A DNA stretch of 38,649 nt from Glaciecola sp. HTCC2999 (lineage in GTDB: Bacteria > Pseudomonadota > Gammaproteobacteria > Enterobacterales > Alteromonadaceae): the NCBI GenBank assembly GCA_949498985.1, contig CATECQ010000018.1, positions 1 through 38,649 on the forward strand. Reading direction: 5' to 3'. Numbering within the stretch: the stretch's first letter is position 1; each line of letters starts with the position of its first letter. The position numbers were made by a program, and so were the translations under genes. The notes beneath the pieces were generated by a model, which ran no database searches, was not told the DNA's origin, and was given only the letters and a program-made list of their open reading frames with translations. Of the stretch, positions 8,758-20,262 are shown in pieces.

Positions 8758-10688
8758 GTCGTTTTAAGATAGGTGTATCCCTTTAAACAATCCTCATAGA
8801 AATCAGTCCAACGCACGCCTTCACGCGGTTTCATCACTCCTTCTACTACGCGTTTATCAATCAGACGCTTCACATCAATTGCCATAGAATGAGGGTTGTA
8901 CTGCATCACTGACAACACATTTTCTACTGATGAGCCATGCACGACTTCTTCTATGTAAAAATCTTGGGGATCATCATCATAACTGAAAATATGGACTTCG
9001 TTTAACCGACCAAACAAGTTATGCATATCACCCATTACATCTTGATAAGCTCCTGTTAAGAAAAGACCTAAATGGTATTTTTGATTAGGAATTAACGGGT
9101 GCATAGGTAGTACGTTAGAAATTTCACGACCCACTGCAAATTGATCAATTTTGCCATCTGAATCACACGTAATATCGACCAATGAACAATTCACTGTTGG
9201 CGCTTCGTTTAAGCGAGTCAGTGGCATGACAGGCAAGATCTGATCAATCGCCCAAGTATCGGCAGCGGATTGAAACACAGAGAAATTACATAGATATTGG
9301 CTGGAAAGATTAAACTCTAATGCTTGGATCTCCTCTGGAACAAATTCTTCACCCGCATAGCGTAATTTTAGCTTTTGCATGATCTGCCAATATAAAGTTT
9401 CTACTTGGGCCAATTCCGTTAACCCAATCACACGAAATTTAAAAGCATCATTGGCTTGCTCTTTATATTGCGAGGCGTCATTAAAGACTTCTTGAAGATT
9501 GGTGGCCTGTTCAATCGTATCGGCTAATTCACGCATATTAGTGAGTATTATATGCTCGTCATGACCAATTGACAGATCAGCTTGAGCAGAGTCGGGACGA
9601 ATTTCGCCCATAATTTCGGTGATGACACAGCTGTGATGGGCAGTAATTGCGCGACCTGACTCACTCACGAGCGTAGGATGAGGTACCTTTTCTAAATCAC
9701 AGACTTCTTGCATGCCATACACCACATCCGCCACATATTCTTCAATAGTGTAATTACGCGAGGAATCATTGGTCGACTTAGTCCCGTCGTAATCGATACC
9801 TAAGCCACCTCCAATGTCAACATATTCAAGCTTAAAGCCTAAATGACGTAACTCTGCATAGATTAACGCACCTTCATTAATCGCCTCTTTAACTGCACGA
9901 ATATCGGTAAGCTGACTACCAATATGAAAATGCAGTAACTTAAGGCTCTCTCCCATACCCGCTTCAGCCAGCATCTTTCCGGCGTTAATGATTTCACTAA
10001 TGGTTAATCCAAATTTAGCTCTATCCCCGCCACTGCCTTCCCATTTACCACGACCTTTTACGCTCATTTTGGCGCGTAAACCAATCATAGGCATCTCACC
10101 TAACTCATTGGCAATTTTGATGATAGTGGCAATTTCAGAAAATTTCTCAACTACGATTAATACTTTACGGCCTAGCTTTTGTGCTAGAAAGGCTAAATTA
10201 ACAAACTCCTCGTCTTTATAACCATTTAGCACCGTCAATGCTTCAGGCGTCGTGTTATAAGCTAAAATAGTAATCAGCTCGGCTTTTGACCCAGCTTCTA
10301 ATCCGTAATGATATTCTTTACCGGCATCCACGATTTCCTCAACAACTTCACGCATTTGGTTAACTTTAACCGGATAGACACCGCGATACTGACCTTGATA
10401 ATTAGCCTCATTGATACAGTCATTAAAGGCTTTGTTAAGGTGGACAACCTGAGCACGTAAAACGTCATGAAAACGCACCACAACAGGAAATTGGATGTTC
10501 GCTTGCTGAATATCACTGATGACAGATGCAAAATCAATTTGCATATGGGGTTTTTCAACATCAGGCGTGACACATAAATTACCATTATCACCAATGGCAA
10601 AATACCCCGCTCCCCATTTTGAAACCCCATATAAAGCGTCCGCCGCTTCCTTGTTCCATTGCTCGTTTGAATATGAATGTTCTTTCAT
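8754..10688 (-). CDS. speA: Biosynthetic arginine decarboxylase
   Basis: SpeA is the PLP enzyme that converts arginine to agmatine, the entry to putrescine synthesis. The 644-residue length fits the large biosynthetic form. The N-terminal half is a fold-III PLP barrel: YRGVYPVKVNQ holds the PLP lysine (K108), and LLHFHIGSQL, EYVDIGGGLGIDYDG and LVSESGRAITAHH form the cofactor and substrate site; GAYQDVMGDMHNLFGR lies in the C-terminal domain. The start ATG is at 10686-10688. No agmatinase or other spe gene is adjacent; instead alkA, ogt and eamA follow in the same direction with overlaps or short gaps. Confidence 0.96.
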   Translation of the reverse strand: MKEHSYSNEQWNKEAADALYGVSKWGAGYFAIGDNGNLCVTPDVEKPHMQIDFASVISDIQQANIQFPVVVRFHDVLRAQVVHLNKAFNDCINEANYQGQYRGVYPVKVNQMREVVEEIVDAGKEYHYGLEAGSKAELITILAYNTTPEALTVLNGYKDEEFVNLAFLAQKLGRKVLIVVEKFSEIATIIKIANELGEMPMIGLRAKMSVKGRGKWEGSGGDRAKFGLTISEIINAGKMLAEAGMGESLKLLHFHIGSQLTDIRAVKEAINEGALIYAELRHLGFKLEYVDIGGGLGIDYDGTKSTNDSSRNYTIEEYVADVVYGMQEVCDLEKVPHPTLVSESGRAITAHHSCVITEIMGEIRPDSAQADLSIGHDEHIILTNMRELADTIEQATNLQEVFNDASQYKEQANDAFKFRVIGLTELAQVETLYWQIMQKLKLRYAGEEFVPEEIQALEFNLSSQYLCNFSVFQSAADTWAIDQILPVMPLTRLNEAPTVNCSLVDITCDSDGKIDQFAVGREISNVLPMHPLIPNQKYHLGLFLTGAYQDVMGDMHNLFGRLNEVHIFSYDDDPQDFYIEEVVHGSSVENVLSVMQYNPHSMAIDVKRLIDKRVVEGVMKPREGVRWTDFYEDCLKGYTYLKTT

Positions 10689-10824
10689 GCTGTACGCTTA
10701 GAAGAATAACAAAAAAGTATTATAAACATTCTTGGGTTAATATCGAAATTATTTGTACAATTACATTAATGGCATACGTATTATGTACTTTAGAGAATAT
10801 CGATGCTAACTGACGCTTGATCCA

Positions 10825-10860
10825 TTAAAAAAGCCCGCAGACTATTCATCTACGGGCTTT
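10825..10860 (-). terminator. Intrinsic terminator of groESL
   Basis: On the minus strand AAAGCCCG (10853-10860) pairs with CGGGCTTT (10830-10837), with an inner AGA/TCT extension, followed by an unbroken TTTTTT (complement of 10827-10832). It lies about 60 bases beyond the groEL stop, the expected place for the operon terminator. Confidence 0.85.
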
Positions 10861-10918
10861 AAAGTGATGACATTACCACTCTATCTATAAGAGTGTAACG
10901 TGATGCACGGCAAGTGGA

Positions 10919-12574
<1,656 letters not shown>

Positions 12575-12586
12575 TTAAAATAATGA

Positions 12587-12877
12587 TTATTCGACGATCG
12601 CAAGGATGTCGCTTTCGCTCAAGATCAAGACTTCTTCACCGTCAATCTTTTCAGATTTAACGCCATAGCCTTCACTGAAAATTACGGTATCACCGACTTT
12701 AACGTCTAATGCTTGCACATCACCGTTTTCTAACACGCGGCCATTACCCACAGCGATCACTTCGCCACGAGTTGATTTTTCAGCCGCAGAGCCAGTTAAT
12801 ACAATACCGCCTGCAGACTTACTTTCGTGTTCAGCACGCTTGATGATTACACGATCGTGTAAAGGACGAATTGCCAT
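12587..12877 (-). CDS. groES: Co-chaperonin GroES (Hsp10)
   Basis: The 96-residue protein begins [21 protein letters not shown] and has the mobile loop with GGIVLTG (about residues 23-29) that contacts GroEL, then the [15 protein letters not shown] and [10 protein letters not shown] beta barrel. It caps the GroEL cavity. It is first in the groES-groEL operon, with a GGAG ribosome-binding site and the sigma-32-like promoter at 12973-13000. Confidence 0.99.
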   Translation of the reverse strand: MAIRPLHDRVIIKRAEHESKSAGGIVLTGSAAEKSTRGEVIAVGNGRVLENGDVQALDVKVGDTVIFSEGYGVKSEKIDGEEVLILSESDILAIVE

Positions 12878-12972
12878 TTTATTTCTCCGATTTCAATTAT
12901 TTAATGATAATAACAAACCCCAAAGGGCCGGCTTTAATCGCTAAATAAATAATTACTTAGCTATGCATCGTT

Positions 12973-13000
12973 ATATGGCGTTAAAGCAAAATCTTTCAAG
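12973..13000 (-). promoter_or_regulatory. Heat-shock (sigma-32) promoter of groESL
   Basis: On the minus strand CTTGAAA (-35, complement of 12994-13000) is followed after 13 bases by CGCCATAT (-10, complement of 12973-12980), very close to the sigma-32 consensus CTTGAAA-N11-16-CCCCATNT. TTGAAA and an overlapping TATAAC 18 bases on could also serve sigma-70 for basal expression. It lies about 96 bases upstream of the groES ATG. Confidence 0.8.
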
Positions 13001-13025
13001 AGAAAAAAGTGAAAAAAATCAACTT

Positions 13026-14432
13026 TTATAGATTTTTTTCTACCGGTAATCCATTTTGTTTATAGAGGACGCCGTCTTTCATCACCAAGTCGACGTGTTG
13101 AAGGAGGTTGATATAACGTAATACATCCCCTTTTACCGCGATAATATCAGCTAACTTACCTTGTGAAATAGTGCCCGTTTTATCTGCTACACCCATCATC
13201 ACGGCTGGCCAATATGTTGCACCACGAATAGCATACATGGGATCAAAACCAAACTCGTCGACCCATACCGCCAACTCATTCCAAGTACTTTGGCAATGGA
13301 ACTTCGTTGGAATACCACTATCGGTACCAATGAGTAATACCACACCAGCATCTTTAAGTTGCTTCACTTTTCGAGCGAGCGTTGGGGCCCGTAACGGTGT
13401 GAGTTGCATATACTCTAGTTGACCAGGGTTGGTTAACGAGGCTTTAATATCGGCAATGGTGTCAGCTTCAAGTCCACGATGCCAGCAGGTATTATCTAAT
13501 TTTTCTGGGTTAGCTACTGTATTTTGATAGTTATATAAGCCTTCTACTGTCGGTGTCCAATATAAGGGGCCACCAGCAATTCGTCCTTTCGCCGTGCGTT
13601 CTTTAAGCATGTCCATGATATCGGCAGGATACTCAGGTGCAGTGGTAAGACCGGTATGTTCAAAGTTATCAATGCCAATTTCTAGGCCGCGACGAATTTC
13701 ATCTGGTTTATGTGAATGCCCCACTACTTTTAAACCATACTTATGCGCCTCATCGACAACAGCTTGCGCCACCTCTAATGACATCACATCATGATCAATT
13801 AATTTAATGACATCGACCCCTGCTTCAGCTAAATAAGCTACCTTTTCCTGAGCTTCTTGAACATTTGCGACACCCCAACGATAATTTTCTGTTCCGGGGT
13901 AAGGTTTATGTTGAATAAATGGACCTGAAATATATAACCTAGGACCGGGAATATCACCATCATTAATGCGTTGTTTCACCGATAATGAAGCGTCTAACGG
14001 AGCTCCAAGATCACGCGTACTTGTTATACCGGCCAAGAGCAATTGCACGGCACTCGCAGGCATGATTTCACTCGCCAAACGGTCTTTATATGTTGGATGC
14101 CAGTGGGAATAATTGGCATGACCGTTGAGCATCAAATGCGCATGTGCTTCCCATAATCCTGGTAGAACATCCATGCCTTCGGTCGAGATCACGTCATAAT
14201 TATCTGGTACCGGTAATGTATTAACTGTCCCTACTGCCTCAATCACATTATCTTTGACTAAAATGACACTATTTGCGATTGGATGATGACCAAAACCATC
14301 AATTAAACGCCCGCCCACTAATGCTTTATATTCTGCAGCTACAGCTAGGGTAGAAGTACACACTATTGCCAACGCTATAGACGTCTTCAATAGGATATTT
14401 TTATACGTGGGGATAGATTTAGGCAAAGGCAT
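13026..14432 (-). CDS. Secreted metal-dependent amidohydrolase
   Basis: The 468-residue protein begins with a signal peptide (MPLPKSIPTY, then a hydrophobic stretch ending LAVAAE, about residues 1-33), so it should be periplasmic. The amidohydrolase fold is clear: VLPGLWEAHAHL with the HxH metal pair, VDVIKLIDHD (likely carboxylated Lys), VVGHSHKP and NFEHTG (metal His), LLIGTDSG (catalytic Asp), and the terminal GKLADIIAVKG strand. Relatives act as Xaa-Pro dipeptidase-like, imidazolonepropionase-like or prolidase-like enzymes; substrate cannot be assigned. A GTG at 14465 could add 11 residues but would place a polar extension before the signal peptide. It lies between groES and fxsA on the same strand with its own spacers. 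Confidence 0.88.
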   Translation of the reverse strand: MPLPKSIPTYKNILLKTSIALAIVCTSTLAVAAEYKALVGGRLIDGFGHHPIANSVILVKDNVIEAVGTVNTLPVPDNYDVISTEGMDVLPGLWEAHAHLMLNGHANYSHWHPTYKDRLASEIMPASAVQLLLAGITSTRDLGAPLDASLSVKQRINDGDIPGPRLYISGPFIQHKPYPGTENYRWGVANVQEAQEKVAYLAEAGVDVIKLIDHDVMSLEVAQAVVDEAHKYGLKVVGHSHKPDEIRRGLEIGIDNFEHTGLTTAPEYPADIMDMLKERTAKGRIAGGPLYWTPTVEGLYNYQNTVANPEKLDNTCWHRGLEADTIADIKASLTNPGQLEYMQLTPLRAPTLARKVKQLKDAGVVLLIGTDSGIPTKFHCQSTWNELAVWVDEFGFDPMYAIRGATYWPAVMMGVADKTGTISQGKLADIIAVKGDVLRYINLLQHVDLVMKDGVLYKQNGLPVEKNL

Positions 14433-14539
14433 GGTCAACTCACAGTGTAATGGTATGATTGACACAAATTAAACAAAGCCGCTATGGATTGCAATTATTT
14501 ACATTACATTTACAAAAATTAATGGATATGTCTGTTGAC

Positions 14540-15067
14540 TTAGCGTTTATCTTCTAAAGGTCGTTCTGAACGGGTGGCATTAACGGATGTGTCTGATGAC
14601 CCCGTTTTATCCTGATATTCACCATCAATAATATCACCATCTTGACTAGGTCCTTGTTGGCTAAAACCGCCAGCTCCAAATCCACCACCTGGCATATGTG
14701 CAGACATATGAACTTTGCCATTGAGTGCCGCTAACAAAACCGCACCGATATGATGGCGAGTGAAAGGTAAGGTCAGTACTAAACCGCATATATCGGTAAT
14801 AAATCCAGGGGTAACGAGTAAGACTCCTGCTACTAACAAGAGTAAACCTGAACCCAACTCTTTGGCTGGCAATTCACCTTTTTGCATCTTTAATTGGGCT
14901 TGGGCAAGGGTCGCAACACCTTCTCGCTTGACCAAGAATGCGCCTACCATAGCTGATAAAATGACTAATAAGACGGTATTCCAACCCCCAATAATGTCAC
15001 CTACATGGATCAACACAGCTATTTCAGCAATGGGCATGATCACGAACAATATAAATAATTTACCCAA
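14540..15067 (-). CDS. fxsA: FxsA-family membrane protein
   Basis: The 175-residue protein has the FxsA core: LFILFVIMPIAEIAVLIHVGDIIGGWNT at the start, a KREG turn near residue 49, LLLLVAGVLLVTPGFITDICGLVLTLP in the middle, about four membrane segments in all, and a Gly-rich then acidic cytosolic tail. In E. coli FxsA suppresses F exclusion of phage T7; its normal role is unclear. fxsA close to groES and dsbD is a common gammaproteobacterial arrangement, also seen here. It is divergent from dsbD across a 187-base spacer. Confidence 0.93.
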   Translation of the reverse strand: MGKLFILFVIMPIAEIAVLIHVGDIIGGWNTVLLVILSAMVGAFLVKREGVATLAQAQLKMQKGELPAKELGSGLLLLVAGVLLVTPGFITDICGLVLTLPFTRHHIGAVLLAALNGKVHMSAHMPGGGFGAGGFSQQGPSQDGDIIDGEYQDKTGSSDTSVNATRSERPLEDKR

Positions 15068-15254
15068 GAGTGTTTCCTTAATAGGCGTTGAGGAATCAAA
15101 AGTACTATCAAAATTAAGTATCGTTTAATTCACTGATGTTAAAGTATGTTATCGTAATTGATTGAAAGCAAATATGAAAGCAAGGTAGACTTTTGTCGTT
15201 GTTTGTTCGTATACCTTTCGACTTTTGTATTTTTAACTAGAAGATAAAAACGCC

Positions 15255-17141
15255 ATGATGCCACTTGTTAATACCGTATATTCAACTCGTTTTATGACTG
15301 TGATATTGATGGTCCTGCTCAGCGCATTTTCCAGTGTAAGCATGGCACAGACGACTAGCTTATCTTCTATATTTGATGACGAACCACAGTTTCTCAAGGT
15401 CGAAGAGGCCTTTATTATGGATTTTTCTCAACAAAACAATGAGCTTGTTGTGAATTGGACCATTGCCGATGGGTATTATTTATATCAAAAGCAATTTAAA
15501 ACCGTGACTAAGGGGGCCACGATTGGTGAGCCGCTTTACAGCCCTGCTCCCACCCAAATTGAAGATGAGTTTTTTGGGATATCCAATGTATTTTTTAATC
15601 AGGTGGATGTGACTTATCCGATTATTCAATCTGTCAATGATGGCGTAGTCAAAATTCGGTTTCAAGGCTGTGCTGAAGCGGGTCTTTGTTATCCACCGAC
15701 CACCAAAGTATTGTATCTTTCAGAAGTGATTGGCGATGGAAAAAGTAATTCGAGTAGTTCTCGTACTCTGGCGGATAATTCTGATAACGACAACACAGTA
15801 TCACCATCTACCACTCCCGCGACAGTCTCTGAACAATACCGTTTGCTTGATATTTTGCTCGAAGAGGGCAATCTCAGTTACAAATTAGTATTATTTTTAT
15901 TGGTGGGTATCGCACTTGCCTTTACGCCATGCGTCTTTCCTATGTATCCTATTTTATCCGGCTTAGTCATTGGCCAAGGCAACAATATCAGTATGTCCCG
16001 TGCCTTTATTATGTCATTTGTCTTTGTGCAAGGGATGGCTATTACCTATTCCATCTTAGGGTTAGTTGTCGCGTCTGCAGGCGTGCAATTCCAAGCGGCA
16101 TTGCAATCGCCGCTGCTACTGAGCATTTTTATCATCCTATTTATAGTGCTCGCGATTGCCCTATTTGGTGGGTTCGAAATTCAACTGCCTTCTGCTTGGC
16201 AAGCGAAACTCAATGGCATTGCCAATCAACAAAAAAGCGGTAATTTAGTCGGTGTGTTTATCATGGGCATTATATCAGGTCTAGTGGCTTCGCCTTGTAC
16301 AACGGCCCCTCTGACCGGTATATTACTCTTTATTGCTCAAAGCGGTGATCTGGTATTAGGTTTCTCGGCCTTGTATGCACTCAGTTTAGGCATGGGGATC
16401 CCCTTGATTTTATTTGGGATGACCGGCGGAAAACTCTTACCTAAAGCGGGTAGCTGGATGAATGTCGTCAAAGTTACCTTTGGCTTTATGATGCTCACAG
16501 TCGCTATTTTATTTGTTGAACGGATTATTATTCATCCTTACACCGACCTATTATGGGCAGGTGTTGGCTTTGCGCTGTTTATTTACTATTTCACGTTAAA
16601 TCAAAATACAACCACATCCGTTTGGAAAGGCATCAGAAATGCGGTCATCATTGCTGGGATACTAAGTGCATTTGCGTATGCTCACCAGGCTGTACAAACA
16701 GTCCATCCTAATGTTGATACGAACTCAACTTCAGCAGCACAATCTCAGCAAGCTGATACTGGCCATCCAGCATTCTTAGTCGTCAAAGATTTAGGTGATT
16801 TAGCGGCTAAAATTGAACGGGCAAACGTGGCAGGTAAATCTGTAATGGTGGATTTATATGCCGATTGGTGTGTGGCATGTAAAGAATTTGAAAAATATGT
16901 TTTTCCCGACGCGGATGTCATCGATGCCTTAAGTAATACTGTGTGGCTACAAATTGACATGACAGATAATACTCCGACTAACTTAGCGTTCCAAGAAACC
17001 TTTGACGTAACTGGATTACCAACGATTCTATTCTTTGATGTTACCGGCAACGAATTAACTCAATCAAGAATCACAGGCATGCTCCCGCCTTCTGAATTTG
17101 CAACACACGTGAATACCATATTTTCTAGTCCATCCGACTAA
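15255..17141 (+). CDS. dsbD: Thiol:disulfide interchange protein DsbD
   Basis: DsbD carries electrons from cytosolic thioredoxin across the inner membrane to DsbC/DsbG and cytochrome c maturation. The 628-residue protein has a signal peptide (to about VSMAQ, residue 32), the N-terminal alpha domain with its redox pair in QGCAEAGLCYPP, a membrane beta domain with eight helices and the two key cysteines in FTPCVFPMYP and ASPCTTAPL, and a C-terminal thioredoxin-like gamma domain with DWCVACKEFEK. All three redox pairs are present. The start is the first of two adjacent ATGs. It is the first of a plus-strand run leading to the H-NOX gene, but the 95-base gap suggests separate promoters. Confidence 0.97.
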   Translation: MMPLVNTVYSTRFMTVILMVLLSAFSSVSMAQTTSLSSIFDDEPQFLKVEEAFIMDFSQQNNELVVNWTIADGYYLYQKQFKTVTKGATIGEPLYSPAPTQIEDEFFGISNVFFNQVDVTYPIIQSVNDGVVKIRFQGCAEAGLCYPPTTKVLYLSEVIGDGKSNSSSSRTLADNSDNDNTVSPSTTPATVSEQYRLLDILLEEGNLSYKLVLFLLVGIALAFTPCVFPMYPILSGLVIGQGNNISMSRAFIMSFVFVQGMAITYSILGLVVASAGVQFQAALQSPLLLSIFIILFIVLAIALFGGFEIQLPSAWQAKLNGIANQQKSGNLVGVFIMGIISGLVASPCTTAPLTGILLFIAQSGDLVLGFSALYALSLGMGIPLILFGMTGGKLLPKAGSWMNVVKVTFGFMMLTVAILFVERIIIHPYTDLLWAGVGFALFIYYFTLNQNTTTSVWKGIRNAVIIAGILSAFAYAHQAVQTVHPNVDTNSTSAAQSQQADTGHPAFLVVKDLGDLAAKIERANVAGKSVMVDLYADWCVACKEFEKYVFPDADVIDALSNTVWLQIDMTDNTPTNLAFQETFDVTGLPTILFFDVTGNELTQSRITGMLPPSEFATHVNTIFSSPSD

Positions 17142-17236
17142 ATTTGTCACATAATTCTTAATCTTGGTCTAAACTTTTCATCACACTAGACGATAAAGAA
17201 TAAAATCGTAGATCAATTTATGTTTACAGGATGCAC

Positions 17237-17776
17237 ATGTTAGGGATAATTTTCACGAATCTTATTGAAATGGTCGAAACGACTGTTTCTTATGAAATGG
17301 CAGATGAAATATTAGAAGAAGCGAATTTGTCTTCGGATGGTATTTTCACATCTGTGGGTCATTATCCTTTAGAAGATGTTGTTGAAATCGTGACACTCTT
17401 GTCTCAAAAAACTAACATCCCGCCTAATGACTTAATTTTTGAGTTTGGGAAATATCTATTTGTTAAGTTAATCGAAGGACATAAACATATTGTGAGACCG
17501 GATGCGGATTTATTTGATTTGCTCGCCGAATTAGATTCTAACATCCATGTTGAAGTGCTTAAGCTCTATCCAAACGCCACCTTGCCAACCTTTACGGTAC
17601 TAGAGCGACAAAATGAAATGATTGATATGGTGTATCAATCACCTCGCCAATTAGAAACGCTAGCTTCAGGTTTAATCCAAGGTGGGGCAGAATATTTCAA
17701 GATTGAAGTGGATGTAGACATGAAAGTAATTGATACATCCCCTTATAAAGTCCAATTAACAGTAAAAAAGAAGTAA
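17237..17776 (+). CDS. hnoX: H-NOX haem nitric-oxide sensor
   Basis: The 179-residue protein is a stand-alone H-NOX domain. It begins MLGIIFTNLIEMVE, has FTSVGHYPLEDV, the proximal haem ligand H104 in DSNIHVEVLKLYP, and the haem-propionate motif YxSxR (Y133, S135, R137). The position matching the distal Tyr140 of the oxygen-binding Thermoanaerobacter protein appears to be L142, so NO-selective binding is expected. The start at 17237 is preferred because CAGG sits 6 bases before it; an ATG at 17231 has no spacing. H-NOX genes usually sit beside a histidine kinase or cyclic-di-GMP enzyme; here the neighbours are dsbD and aroQ, so the partner must be encoded elsewhere. Confidence 0.93.
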   Translation: MLGIIFTNLIEMVETTVSYEMADEILEEANLSSDGIFTSVGHYPLEDVVEIVTLLSQKTNIPPNDLIFEFGKYLFVKLIEGHKHIVRPDADLFDLLAELDSNIHVEVLKLYPNATLPTFTVLERQNEMIDMVYQSPRQLETLASGLIQGGAEYFKIEVDVDMKVIDTSPYKVQLTVKKK

Positions 17777-17901
17777 ACGTCGCCAAAATTGGAGTTAAAA
17801 ACACTTTTCACCTGATAAGACCAGTAATTTACTGCTAATTCTTAAAATATCACTATAATCGATATTATCTTGCACGTTCAACACAAGATATAAGGATTAT
17901 T

Positions 17902-18351
17902 GTGAATATTCTCATCCTAAATGGGCCAAACTTAAACCTTCTTGGAAAACGTGAACCAAATGTCTATGGTTCACAGACCCTCGAAGACATCATGACGCAA
18001 TGTGAAGACTCGGCTAAACAGCTCGGTCACTCCCTGAGTCATTTTCAATCTAACGCTGAACATGACATTATTAATGCGGTGCATACGGCCATGGATGAAA
18101 TTGACTTTATTGTTATCAACCCAGGCGCGCTAACCCATACTAGTATTGCATTACGTGATGCTCTGCTTGGCGTAAATATCCCGTTTATTGAAGTCCATAT
18201 ATCGAATGTGCACGCACGGGAGTCATTCCGTCACCAATCTTATTTGTCCGATATTGCCTCAGGAGTCATCGTCGGATGTGGCACTTATGGGTATCAACTT
18301 GCAATTAATAGTGCCGATCAACAATTTAACCATCAACAGCAGAACAGGTAA
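17902..18351 (+). CDS. aroQ: 3-dehydroquinate dehydratase, type II
   Basis: AroQ removes water from 3-dehydroquinate in the shikimate pathway, as a cytosolic dodecamer. The 149-residue protein starts [22 protein letters not shown] (catalytic Arg and Tyr on the lid), has [16 protein letters not shown] and [17 protein letters not shown] with the conserved Asn, His and Arg, and ends in the typical short tail. The start is GTG (17902-17904) with AAGG before it. The stop is 4 bases before accB, giving the common aroQ-accB-accC operon. A TATAAT at 17854-17859 may be the -10 box. Confidence 0.96.
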   Translation: MNILILNGPNLNLLGKREPNVYGSQTLEDIMTQCEDSAKQLGHSLSHFQSNAEHDIINAVHTAMDEIDFIVINPGALTHTSIALRDALLGVNIPFIEVHISNVHARESFRHQSYLSDIASGVIVGCGTYGYQLAINSADQQFNHQQQNR

Positions 18352-18355
18352 TCTC

Positions 18356-18799
18356 ATGGACATCAGAAAAATAAAAAAACTTATCGAATTGGTTGAAGAA
18401 TCCGGTATCGCAGAATTAGAAATCACCGAAGGTGAAGAATCCGTTCGAATTCATCGTGGTGGTGTAGCACCCGTTGCACCTGTATATGCGCCAGCACCTG
18501 CGGCGCCAGCAGCTGCTCCAGTAGCACCTACAGCAGCCCCCGAAGCGGCTCCAGCTGCACCTACTGGACACACAGTAAAATCACCTATGGTCGGTAGTTT
18601 TTATCGCGCATCATCTCCTGAAGCGAAACCATTTGTAGAAGTCGGCTCACAAGTCAACGTTGGCGATACCTTATGTATCATAGAAGCGATGAAAATGATG
18701 AACCAGATCGAGTCGGATAAAGCCGGTGTTGTAAAAGCCATTTTAGTCAATAATCAAGATGCTATTGAATTTGACCAACCATTATTTGTGATCGAATAA
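18356..18799 (+). CDS. accB: Biotin carboxyl carrier protein of acetyl-CoA carboxylase
   Basis: AccB carries biotin between the carboxylase and transferase halves of acetyl-CoA carboxylase, the first step of fatty-acid synthesis. The 147-residue protein has an N-terminal helix ([21 protein letters not shown]), a long Ala/Pro linker (about residues 38-70), and the biotinyl domain with [10 protein letters not shown], biotin going on K113. The start at 18356 follows an AGGTAA site; an upstream in-frame extension from 18188 overlaps aroQ in another frame and is rejected. accC follows after 15 bases. Confidence 0.97.
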   Translation: MDIRKIKKLIELVEESGIAELEITEGEESVRIHRGGVAPVAPVYAPAPAAPAAAPVAPTAAPEAAPAAPTGHTVKSPMVGSFYRASSPEAKPFVEVGSQVNVGDTLCIIEAMKMMNQIESDKAGVVKAILVNNQDAIEFDQPLFVIE

Positions 18800-18814
18800 T
18801 ACAGGATCCATAGC

Positions 18815-20158
18815 ATGTTAGATAAAGTTTTAATTGCCAACCGCGGAGAAATCGCATTGCGAATACTCCGCGCGTGTAAAGAGTTAGGTATCAAAACAGT
18901 CGCAGTACATTCGACTGCTGATGCCAAGCTAAAACACGTATTACTCGCTGATGAGTCTATTTGCATCGGTAAAGCTTCTGCCCAAGAAAGCTACCTTAAT
19001 ATCCCTCGTATTATCGCAGCCGCTGAAGTAACAAATTCAGTGGCAATTCACCCAGGATATGGTTTCTTAGCGGAAAGCGCTGAATTTGCTGAAGCGGTCG
19101 AAAAAAGTGGATTTGTTTTTATTGGTCCTAAAGCTGAAACCATTAACTTAATGGGTGATAAAGTATCTGCGATATCATCAATGAAAGCAGCAGGTGTACC
19201 TTGTGTGCCAGGTTCAGACGGACCATTAACCGATGATCCAGAGCGCAATAAATCCATCGCTAAACGTATCGGCTATCCCATTATCGTTAAAGCTGCTGGT
19301 GGCGGTGGTGGTCGTGGGATGCGCGTAGTACGAAGCGAAGCGGAATTGAATGAAGCTATCGCGATGACTAAATCAGAAGCAGGCGCAGCGTTTAATAATG
19401 ATGTGGTTTACATGGAAAAATTCCTTGAAAACCCACGTCACGTCGAGATCCAAGTACTTGCTGATGGACAAGGTGGAGCGATTCATTTAGGTGAACGCGA
19501 CTGTTCAATGCAACGTCGCCATCAGAAAGTAGTTGAAGAAGCTCCTGCACCGGGAGTTTCAGACCAAATGCGTGAAAAAATTGGTGAACGATGCCGTAAA
19601 GCGTGTCTTGAAATCGGTTATCGCGGAGCAGGAACGTTTGAGTTTTTATACGAAAATGGCGAGTTCTATTTCATCGAGATGAACACCCGTATACAGGTAG
19701 AACATCCTGTATCTGAAATGGTCACAGGTGTGGATTTAATCAAAGAGCAGTTGCGTGTGGCTGCCGGTCAGCCATTATCGATTGACCAGTCGCAAATCAA
19801 AATCAAAGGTCATGCGATTGAATGTCGTATTAATGCTGAAGATCCAGACACCTTCATGCCAAGCCCTGGTTTAATTAATATGTTCCATGCCCCTGGTGGC
19901 TTAGGGATCCGTTGGGAATCACATATCTATTCAGGGTATTCAGTTCCACCTTTTTATGATTCGATGATTGGTAAGTTGATTACCTACGGTGAGTCACGTG
20001 ATGAGGCAATTGCACGTATGCGTCATGCGTTAGATGAGTTAGTGGTAGACGGTATTAAAACCAATATCCCATTACAAAAATCGATTATGGCGGATGAAAA
20101 CTTCTCGGCAGGTGGTACGAATATCCATTACTTAGAAAAGAAACTTGGACTTATTTAG
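18815..20158 (+). CDS. accC: Biotin carboxylase subunit of acetyl-CoA carboxylase
   Basis: AccC carboxylates biotin on AccB with ATP and bicarbonate. The 447-residue protein has the usual order: [26 protein letters not shown], the ATP-grasp glycine loop [14 protein letters not shown] (about 159-172), [15 protein letters not shown], and [14 protein letters not shown] with catalytic Glu and Arg residues. Length and motifs are normal. A strong terminator follows at 20179, so the operon ends here; the carbonic anhydrase beyond it is convergent. Confidence 0.98.
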   Translation: MLDKVLIANRGEIALRILRACKELGIKTVAVHSTADAKLKHVLLADESICIGKASAQESYLNIPRIIAAAEVTNSVAIHPGYGFLAESAEFAEAVEKSGFVFIGPKAETINLMGDKVSAISSMKAAGVPCVPGSDGPLTDDPERNKSIAKRIGYPIIVKAAGGGGGRGMRVVRSEAELNEAIAMTKSEAGAAFNNDVVYMEKFLENPRHVEIQVLADGQGGAIHLGERDCSMQRRHQKVVEEAPAPGVSDQMREKIGERCRKACLEIGYRGAGTFEFLYENGEFYFIEMNTRIQVEHPVSEMVTGVDLIKEQLRVAAGQPLSIDQSQIKIKGHAIECRINAEDPDTFMPSPGLINMFHAPGGLGIRWESHIYSGYSVPPFYDSMIGKLITYGESRDEAIARMRHALDELVVDGIKTNIPLQKSIMADENFSAGGTNIHYLEKKLGLI

Positions 20159-20178
20159 TTTCATGTCACTCTAAAAAT

Positions 20179-20217
20179 CAGGGCAAACTCATCAATGTGT
20201 GTTTGCCCTGTTTTGTT
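20179..20217. terminator. Terminator between accC and the carbonic anhydrase gene
   Basis: CAGGGCAAAC (20179-20188) pairs perfectly with GTTTGCCCTG (20201-20210) around a 12-base loop, followed by TTTTGTT on the plus strand. The A-rich flank (CTAAAAAT) on the other side gives T-residues on the minus strand, so it can serve both convergent units, most strongly accC. Confidence 0.88.
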
Positions 20218-20262
20218 CACTATGCCACGTCTTATGCTGGCACACTGTTTCTAAATTATTAA

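Noticed and set aside
18188-18355. Upstream extension of accB
   Set aside because: It overlaps aroQ in another frame, whereas the ATG at 18356 gives the exact family start.
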